DNA of 64,000 nt. Source: Voacanga thouarsii. Its lineage: Eukaryota > Streptophyta > Magnoliopsida > Gentianales > Apocynaceae. Each line of letters opens with the position of its first letter. Within the stretch, counting starts at the first letter, position 1. Below, in pieces: positions 57,130-64,000 of this stretch. Under the pieces are notes generated by a model that worked only from the letters and a program-made list of their open reading frames with translations, made no database searches and had not been told where the DNA came from. The stretch is from the NCBI GenBank assembly GCA_026120185.1, contig JANUWF010002420.1, positions 1-64,000 on the forward strand, written 5' to 3'. Both the position numbers and the translations under genes were made by a program.

Positions 57130-57956
57130 AGGTGTTCTTGGTGTAGTGTGTGTGTTCTTGGAGATTGAAGGGAATTGAGAGATGCCTTTACATTCCACTG
57201 ATATTGACCAAAAGGGACTGTAACGTAGTTTTGTATCGATCTCTGGGATCGATTTGGATTTGCCAATATCTCGATTTTAAATCGAATTTTGAAAATATGA
57301 CTGCTGCATGCAGTCGGTTGAGCAAATCTTTTTTTTTTTGGGGTAGGATATCTTATCCATCTGAGTGCTGTGTTGAGCGGTTTATAATTGATGACTAATC
57401 TTGGAGCACCTCGCTCGATTTCAGCATTTTTGTAAACATAGAATGCAGCACAACTCCTTGGAGATGTACTTGGAGTGATAATTTTCTTTTGCAAGAGATC
57501 TTGGATTTCTTTCTGGTAGAGTGTGGTTAACTCATGGTTCATTTGGATTGGTCTAGCCTTGGTTGGGATAGATTTTTCATCAAAATCAGGCTCATAAAGG
57601 AGACGGACTCTGTGCTGTTTCCTATGGCAGAAGGCAGTAGGAAGGTCAGAACAAAGATGTTGTTGGATGTGATTTCCTAGTGCTTGGATTTTTGATTTGG
57701 TAGTTGGATCCTGCAATTGTAGCTGGAGTCTTTTGAAGGCCAAATCTGCTTTTAAGAAGTGGATTTGAGATTGTTTGTATTCCAGAAGTTGGAGTTGTTT
57801 CTCAATAGGAGGCCTATCAAAAGGGATGAGAATTTGTTGATTTAAATGGGTAACTTGAATACCTTCTTTGAGGACCATAAATGGAATGATCTGTTGGATG
57901 AAAGAAGTGCCTAAGATAACAGGGTTAGTGATCTCTTTGTTCGATGAAAGTGTCAT
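57130..57956 (-). pseudogene. Caulimovirid aspartic protease end and reverse transcriptase N-terminal part, broken
   Basis: The first 30 or so codons (NPVILGTSFIQQIIPF) match the end of the viral aspartic protease. A linker rich in Gln and Leu follows, then the start of the RT domain: KARPIQMNHELTTLYQKEIQ, a Ser/Pro block, and GAPRLVINYKPLN at about 57385-57425. After about 57340 the reading frame is lost although homology is traceable to about 57150. The catalytic YxDD region is absent. In viruses this enzyme copies pregenomic RNA. Here no intact product is possible. Confidence 0.8.
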
Positions 57957-57977
57957 CTACCTTACATGACTCTTTCA

Positions 57978-57988
57978 CTCTGATACCA
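57978..57988 (-). promoter_or_regulatory. tRNA-Met primer site of the endogenous pararetrovirus
   Basis: Minus-strand TGGTATCAGAG, the primer-site core used by caulimovirids and many LTR elements. It lies downstream of the promoter-like region, as expected, but only about 20 bases before the protease fragment, which is not the normal layout. Confidence 0.7.
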
Positions 57989-58284
57989 AGGTGATGGGAA
58001 GCTTTGCCTGGAAAGGAAAGGGGAATAAGGGGAAGTAAATTAAAGAAAGTAAGGTTGCATACAGAATGCACAAATAATTGAAGCATGAACAAAATAATGA
58101 TGAACTGAAAGTAAATGTGGTGGCTTAGCCAACCATATGCAAATGAAACTTCATATATTATTATTGAAATAAATGTACAATAATTGAATGTTACAATTGG
58201 ATTCTAACTAGAAAGTGTCTTGCTAGAATGTAAGATACAAGTGCTATGGTGTGGCAAGTGTGTCTTACAATGAAATTAAAATGG

Positions 58285-58445
58285 CTATTTATAGATAAAA
58301 TATCCGTGATGCTACAGTGTTAAACAGTAACAGTTAAAAGCCGCTGCAGTGTACAGTAAACCAGTAACACTCGAAAAGTGCTATAGTTATTTGCTGAGGT
58401 CACTGCTTACGTCTTCGGTTAGGTTGACGTCGTCATGCATGACAT
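58285..58445 (-). promoter_or_regulatory. Pararetroviral promoter-like region
   Basis: The minus strand has a TATA box CTATAAATAG (58285-58294). About 110-150 bases upstream are as-1-like elements: ATGACGTCGTCA (about 58426-58437) and GACGTAAGCAGTGAC (about 58398-58412), resembling the TGACG motif pairs bound by TGA factors in caulimovirid pregenomic promoters. The region starts immediately after the stop codon of the upstream ORF, the usual place for such a promoter. Confidence 0.6.
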
Positions 58446-58926
58446 CACTCACAGAAATAATCTTCATCTTCGTCTTCTGTGTCCCATTCGACCTTTTTGA
58501 CTTTGGTTGGTGCTTCAGATGTCGAAGTAGAAGATTGTCCTTGTAATTGTTGTAGCATGAGCTGTATGGCTGCTACAAAATCTTCCATAGATTTGGAGGC
58601 TGCAAGAGTGGCAGCTGCAATGGATTTCTGTTGAACGAACTTTGTTTGCTGACTGTCCGCTAAAGACAGGTATTTGGGGTTAGATTTGAACCATTTTTCT
58701 ATGGAAGGGATATAGGTATTCTTTGCATCCCAATCTTTCCACCATTTGCAATATCCTTGGAGGGTAAGGTACGGCAGGCCATGCTAGTTTGCCTCTTTGT
58801 GATAGGCAAACTTCTGCGAATATATCTAGGCGAACTTAAAAATAGTGAAAAATTGAAGCAGAAGAGAAACTACTGGTTGGGGATTTGAATATCTGGACTG
58901 AAAATAATCAAATCCTTGTTTGACTG
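58445..58926 (-). pseudogene. Caulimovirid-like ORF 3' end, interrupted by CACTA insertion
   Basis: One frame runs from the CACTA boundary at 58926 to a TGA at 58445-58447, broken only by two TAG codons (58826-58828 and 58784-58786). Features are a Tyr/Trp-rich stretch (GYCKWWKDWDAKN), a Gln/Ala-rich helix and an acidic tail (WDTEDEDEDYF). The product is not firmly identified. Position before the promoter suggests the last ORF of the viral genome. The N-terminal part would lie beyond the CACTA element. Confidence 0.5.
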
Positions 58927-58944
58927 CACTACTAGAAACTGACC

Positions 58945-59560
58945 TATCAGCCATGACAAATTCCGTGGCTGATTGAACTCAGCCACGGAACAGCCACGGA
59001 AAAGTTTCCATGGCTAAAGTCGGCGTGGCTGATTTATCAACCACGAAAAATATTTCTGTTGGTGATTAGCCACGAAATATTTCGTGGCTGATAAATAAAT
59101 TCCGTTGCTGATTAATTCAAAATAATTAAAAATTATTTAATTCAAAAAATAGAAATCGGCCACGGAATACCATTCCGTGAGTGATTAGCCACGGAAATTC
59201 CGTGGCTGATTTGATAAATAGTAATAATAATTTATTTAATTTAAAAAGTGATCAGCCACGGAAATAGTTTTCGAGGGTAATCGGCCACGGAAATGTTCGT
59301 AGCTGAGTATATAATTCCGTGGCTGATTTAATTTCATATAATGAAAATTTTTTTAATTGAGAAATAATTCAGCCACGGAATTTTTGTGGCTGAAATTATT
59401 TTTGTGGTTGATCTAATCAGCCACGGAAATATTCCGTGGCTGATTTGGTAATCAGCCACAAAAATATTCCGTGGCTGATTTGGTAATCAGCCACGGAATT
59501 TCGTGGCTGTTAATGTGGCAGAATTGCCAAAAAAATTAGCCACGGAATTTTCGTAGCTGT
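58945..59560. repeat. Subterminal hairpin array of CACTA element
   Basis: More than a dozen copies of CAGCCACGGAA and its complement TTCCGTGGCTG, mostly arranged as inverted pairs separated by a few bases (for example ATCAGCCACGGAAATATTCC followed by GTGGCTGAT at about 59430). Between pairs lie AT-rich spacers with TAATTTATTTAAT. They are presumed binding sites of the element's TnpA-like protein. Confidence 0.9.
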
Positions 59561-59630
59561 TCCCTATCTGATTTTTCACCTGTTTTCAGAAAATACACAT
59601 ATCAAGACCTTACCAAAATCCTGTAAACAT

Positions 59631-59965
59631 AATCAACATATCAACAATACACCCAACATATCAACAATACACCCAATATATCAACAATTAAACTCCTATA
59701 ACCATACACCAAACTCCTGTAACCATACAACCAACATATCAACAATCAAACTCCTGTAACCATACACCCATCATATCAACAATCAAACTCCTGTAACCAT
59801 ACATCCAACATATCAACAATCCAACTCCTGTAACCATACACCCATCATATCAACAATCAAACTCCTGTAACCATACATCCAACATATCAACAATCAAACT
59901 CCTGTAACCATACACCCATCATATCAACAATAATCAAACACCCAACATATCAACAAACACCCAAG
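59631..59965. repeat. 37-bp tandem repeat in CACTA element
   Basis: The unit TATCAACAATCAAACTCCTG followed by TAACCATACACCCATCA is repeated about six to seven times, preceded by shorter 20-base units (ATATCAACAATACACCCAAC). Units alternate between CCCATCA and TCCAACA at the junction. Confidence 0.9.
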
Positions 59966-60129
59966 TCACAAAGTACAAAATAGAATAGATTAACAAATAA
60001 AACAAAGTCTAATAATATCCAACTCCCACAAGCAAATAAGGCATCACAAAATTGTCTCCACCACAGAATAGTAATAAGTAAGCTGTGACAGTCGATAAAA
60101 ACTAATGTATTAGCTTTTCAAAGCTACAA

Positions 60130-61697
60130 TCACGCATCATCATGAGTCCTCTCATTGTCTGTGGCTCCTCTAGATGAGCACGATTCTAAGTGCACCCGCA
60201 TTGTGGCCATTATCTCATCCATTTGACGACGAGTCTCAAGTATGAGTTGTTCCTGACGCGCCATCTCCTTAGCGTGATTTGCTTGCATCTCTTGCATTTT
60301 GCGACCATAATCCTCATGCAGCTCATGAAGGACTCTGTGATCAACATAGCTAGTCCTCGCAGATGTGCTACTTCCTGACCTTGAACTCAGGATAGGCTGA
60401 CATGCTGAACCAAGACCGGGGACACGTCCTTTCCTTACACCCCAGCCTATCGTAAGCATAATGTTATCATAATCAACCACCTGGAGACTCAGTAGTAGTT
60501 CCAGGTTCAACAGATGTCGAGGCTGTAGAGGAGACTTGTGTTTCTACCTCCTCAACCATCCTAGTAGCTCGTTCCTAAAAATTGAGTAAAGATTTTAGAA
60601 GGAATCAATAAGAATTCAATGAAAAATATTAAGTCAAATATACTATAATAATAACTTACATGAAGATCTCGATGATATGGTGTGATGAATTCCGTCCTCC
60701 CTTCAACCTCGTGTTGATGTAACTCTCTGTGAAGCTCAAGAGAATTTGGTAGAACACCACCATTCTTTGTTGCTCGTAATAAATTTGTATGGTATTAATT
60801 TCTTTATGATTTAACTTACTAAGTATTCATATACCTAAAATTTATTCGATACTTACAATGCGATATGCATGTGCGAGATGTGGAATGGGTCCGCCCGTAT
60901 GCATGCATGAGGCATTCTCTCCCTGGTTGCGACGATTACGAGAATTTTGCTCTGATCGTGCTAGTGTCTCCGGCGTACTGCCAATATGCTACCATAGCAT
61001 CAAACACATCCTCGAGCATCCATGGAAGTTTAACTCTATCCTTTATCCATGCCTTTTTGGCTGAAGCAATAATCCTCGGAATAGCTCCCCGCCTTAGAGT
61101 TCCAAGCTTTTCGAACCATTTCACTATCCTCTTCCCTCCATCTATATCGTTTCTACAATAAAAAGAAATAATATAAGATACTTCAACTCAAAACTTTATA
61201 AAAGAGCAAGAAGATCACATAACATTTAATTATTAAACACTTGCCTCGAATTCTTGAAACCAAGTATTCTTCGTATCAAAGTCCACATGCAACCACCTTT
61301 TGTGCGGGACATCAAATTTCAGCTTGATGCAGTCTGAGATGCAGTTATGAATTTTATATTGAATCTCTATGGGTCCAAACCTAACACAAAGACATTGATC
61401 AAAACTTAAAGTTATTCAACAAAAAGTATTGAAAATATAGTTTGAATTGTGGGTAAAACTTTATATTCTTTGTAAACATATATGATATACTTACACATTA
61501 TCACTCCCCGGAAGAATGTGTATCATGGGTCGCTGCGATGAAGAAGGAATAGAGCAAGGGACAACAGAAGTAGTAGTATTATCACCAGCAGCAATGCTCC
61601 CATCTGATGAAGGATTACGTGGAGTTTGTGACGCTGGAACATTGGAGGTAGATGGGGCGGGGTGCTCAGAACGAAAATATGAACTACTCCGAGGCAT
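60130..61697 (-). CDS. CACTA TnpA-like protein (Transposase_24, Ptta/En/Spm type), multi-exon
   Basis: The ATG at 61697 starts a Ser/Pro-rich exon (MPRSSSYFRSEHPAPSTSNV) ending at a GTAAGT donor (61489-61494). Exon 2 (61380 to about 61245) reads FGPIEIQYKIHNCISDCIKL and VPHKRWLHVDFDTKNTWFQE. It ends at GAG|GCAAGT, which would be a GC-AG intron. Exon 3 (about 61153-60857) carries KLPWMLEDVFDAMVAYWQYA and HTGGPIPHLAHAY, the conserved 'HTGG' region of Transposase_24. An intervening frame change near 61060 is possible. Exon 4 (about 60776-60660) has PNSLELHRELHQHEVEGRTE. The last exon (about 60572-60130) encodes a coiled coil (HELHEDYGRKMQEMQANHAK) with stop at 60130. It is thought to bind subterminal repeats. 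Confidence 0.72.
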
Positions 61698-61796
61698 ATC
61701 TACAAAGCAAATGATTAGTTAGCTTGCAAATTAAAAAATAATATACAATAATATATGTAACAAAAGTAAAAGATATGAAGATGTAAAAAGAATATT

Positions 61797-64000
61797 TTAC
61801 TCGTCCTCAATTTCAATCGATTCATCGGCATCATCTTCCTCATTTTCAGACTCATATTCAATCTCTTCATCGGTAGTTTCATCATTACCATCACTCCTAC
61901 TGACATCCTCTTCTCCTGTAGCATCCCAATCACGTAGAGGATCAAGTTGATCATCTTGAATTTGTAATGGTGTGCCAATAGAATGGTCATTTTGATAAGC
62001 GTGTTCAACTTGTGGAACATCAAAAATCTCTCTTGCTTTAACGTGAAAAACAGCCCACCGTCACGCATATCACATCTTGTACTCGGATATGGAGAGTAGT
62101 ATACCTGAATTGCTTGATGGGCTAGCACAAATGGTTCGTATTTTGGCCACCTTTTTCTATGATTTATTTCCACCAAATTGTACCTTGGATGAACTTTCAT
62201 ACTGTCACGAGATCGTGGATCAAACCATTCACACTTAAACAATACAGTATTCTTCTCTGGCAAGCCAGGATATTGTACACGAAGTATTTCTTGTATTAAT
62301 CCATAATAGTCTCCTTCAGTTGTTGATTGAGAATAAGTCGTGCCTCGAATGCACACCCCATAATTCATTGTTGATTTTCCTTCTCCATGGCTCATGGTGT
62401 GAAAACAATATCCATTAATATAGTAAATGGAATATGCTTCAACTGCCATTAAAGGGCCTCTTGAGAGGTCCTTTAAAAGCTGATTGTCAATATTATTCTC
62501 AGTACCCAAAACCTAATCAAATAATTTAATATTAGTACTGTAAAGAGTAGAGATGCTATAATTTGCACAAACATGACATTACATACATGGCTACGGAACC
62601 AGCTAGCAAAGTGGGTCTCAATCTCCTTGTTAATGTCACGATGTCCGAGTTGTGGATGATGGGTGTGCAATTGACCAATAAACATACTGAAGTGATAGCA
62701 TAAAAATAACTTAGTATATATTACTATCGCACTTGAAGAGTTAGAAGAGAAATCATCTGTAAACTCAACTTTTAATAAACCTGATAAACGGTTCCACCTC
62801 CGAACAGTTCAGCAACACATAAAGATGGGCAGCTTTGTATTCCTCATCAGTAAGCCACCGCATATAAGATCTACCTGCTGACCGCCCCGGCAAACTGAAA
62901 ATCGATAAATTATTTGCAGAATGGCTGACGTCACCGCCATCATCGTGTCGACTTGGACGCCTACTTCTTGTTACCACATGCGGCTCAAAATAGTATGTTG
63001 TAAAGTTAGAAGCCTCTTCGACCAAGTAAGCATTGACTATAGACGCTTCAACTCTTGCCTTATTTCTAATCTTCTTTTTCAAATGATAGAGGTATCTACA
63101 TATGGTAAAAGCAATTTAAGCATTGACATAATACGAAGAGATAAAATTGGAAAATGAACTTTTTAGACAACAGTACTAGATGAACTACCTTTCAAAAGGA
63201 AACATCCAACGGTATTGAACTGGACCGCACACACGAGCTTCATATGGTAAATGAACTGGAAGATGCTCCATTGAGTTGAAGAATGCGGGTGGAAATATTC
63301 TCTCCAACTTACATAATATAATAGAAATATTTTCCTCCAACTCTCTCATCTTACCCACAGTCAACTTAGTGGCACATAACTCATTAAAAAATATGCTAAA
63401 CTCAGTTAAAGCATTCCAAATCGACTCTGGTAGCATTTGTCTGAAAGCAGTAGGCAACAAACGCAACAGGAAAACATGGCAATCATGACTCTTCGTGTTT
63501 ATCAACTTAGACTCCCGGATATTAACACATCTAGATAGGTTCGATGCATAGCCATCAGGAAATTTTAGATCCTTTATCCACTCAAACAAAATGCGTTGTT
63601 CTTGTTTGGAAAGACAATAAGTTGCCTTTGATCTGATGCTCTCTCCGGGATCTAATGCCAGTTCTTTTCTTCGGCATAGTTCTTTGATGTCATAACGAGC
63701 ATTTAGGGTATCTTTTGTTTTACCTTTTACATCCATTACTGTGTTGAAAATATTATCAAAACAATTTTTAACTATGTGCATGACATCTAAGTTGTGTCGA
63801 ACAAGCAATGAAGACCAATAAGGGAGTTCCCAAAATATGCTTTGTTTTGTCCAATTGTGACTGTTGAGATACCCTTCGGGAATGTCTTCACCGCCGGTAT
63901 TAGTAACCTTAGTAATATTCTGAACTCGTTGCCAAATTTCTTCACCCGTGAGCCTGGGTGGTGGTGGATCGTTTTCAACACGATTTTTCAAAAAATTGGT
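61797..64000 (-). CDS. CACTA TNP2/TnpD-like transposase, C-terminal part (TNP2 end, DUF4218, DUF4216)
   Basis: Exon a (over 64000 to about 63189) contains FWELPYWSSLLVRHNLDVMH and IVKNCFDNIFNTVMDVKGKT, the end of the TNP2 domain, then DUF4218 (SHDCHVFLLRLLPTAFRQML; MEHLPVHLPYEARVCGPVQY). Exon b is 63095-62780, exon c 62686-62587, exon d 62512-61797. All junctions have GT-AG signals and keep the frame (FER|YLYHLKKK; FIS|MFIGQL; SH|VLGTENN). Exon d has DUF4216 (FKCEWFDPRSRDSMKVHPRY). One base is missing near 62060, where the conserved frame moves from the first to the second reading (next WAVFHVKAREIFDVP) and then runs to an acidic tail with TAA at 61797. This frameshift would inactivate the protein unless it is a sequencing error. 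Confidence 0.8.

Larger units (their letters stand above)
57130..58926 (-). mobile_element. Endogenous caulimovirid (plant pararetrovirus) segment, rearranged
   Basis: On the minus strand the order is: end of a viral-type ORF (58926-58445), a promoter-like region (58445-58285), a leader, a tRNA-Met primer site (57978-57988), and then a protease/RT coding fragment (57956-57130). The RT sequence has the caulimovirid pattern (ERGAPRLVINYKPLN). The parts that normally lie between primer site and protease are missing, so the copy is internally deleted or rearranged. It is interrupted by stops and frameshifts and by the CACTA element at 58927. It is a non-functional relic. Confidence 0.78.
58927..64000 (-). 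mobile_element. CACTA (En/Spm) transposon with transposase genes, truncated by window edge
   Basis: The left end is CACTACTAGAAACTGACC at 58927, the terminal inverted repeat of the superfamily (a 3-bp duplication CTG would precede it). It is followed by a subterminal array of CAGCCACGGAA/TTCCGTGGCTG hairpin units, a 37-bp tandem repeat, a TnpA-like gene (60130-61697) and a TNP2/TnpD-like gene (61797 to beyond 64000), both on the minus strand. This is the usual gene order, with the 3' end of the element at 58927. It looks like the least decayed element in the window. Confidence 0.9.

Noticed and set aside
59631..59965. CRISPR-like tandem repeats
   Set aside because: Units are adjacent without unique spacers and lie in a plant transposon; they are a minisatellite.

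Overview
The window is plant nuclear DNA, almost certainly from a dicot. Nearly all of it is transposable elements inserted into one another. No complete host gene is visible. The evidence is plant-type Ty1/copia and Ty3/gypsy retrotransposons, L1-type LINEs, En/Spm (CACTA) and hAT transposons, an endogenous plant pararetrovirus, and fragments of plant genes (CASP-like, class-3 lipase, SR splicing factor, DUF632).

Layout. 1-2980: start of an LTR retrotransposon on the minus strand (tRNA-Asp-type primer site and 1.5-kb 5' LTR), inserted in a minus-strand LINE (2981-~3960). ~4040-7548: a plus-strand LINE (DUF4283/zinc-knuckle ORF1, endonuclease, RT) cut by a copia element (LTR 7549-9341, long leader, gag) that stops near 11892. 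13415-18472: a complete but decayed copia element (Ale-like) with 5-bp target duplication and non-canonical TA...CT LTR ends. 19726 on: 3' LTR of an unidentified element, interrupted by a non-autonomous CACTA (20574-24759) with hairpin arrays at both ends. 27406-29437: solo copia LTR. ~29564-31715: truncated Ivana-like copia. ~31869-37623: a block of exon fragments from at least four unrelated host genes, all on the minus strand, several with intact splice sites; I interpret it as a gene-capturing Helitron. 37774-38805: decayed hAT transposase. 38806-41552: gypsy deletion derivative with two LTRs and almost no interior. 41553-42957: copia LTR fragment. 42958-49034: minus-strand copia of the same family as the one at 7549. 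49035-50273: LINE RT fragment with LTR elements on both sides. 50274-52630: Tork-like copia. 52631-~57000: gypsy-type LTR hosting a solo copia LTR (53203-54647). ~57130-58926: endogenous caulimovirid. 58927-64000: a CACTA element with transposase genes, running off the right edge.

The genes do not form a host pathway. They are parts of mobile elements, each with its own cis signals (primer sites, polypurine tracts, TATA boxes, terminal and subterminal repeats). The two places that deserve most attention are the multi-gene exon collage at 31.9-37.6 kb, which could produce a chimeric spliced transcript, and the pararetroviral segment at 57.1-58.9 kb, which keeps a promoter-like region and a primer site. 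Boundaries marked with ~ were judged by eye. Family assignments rest on recognisable motifs, not on database searches.
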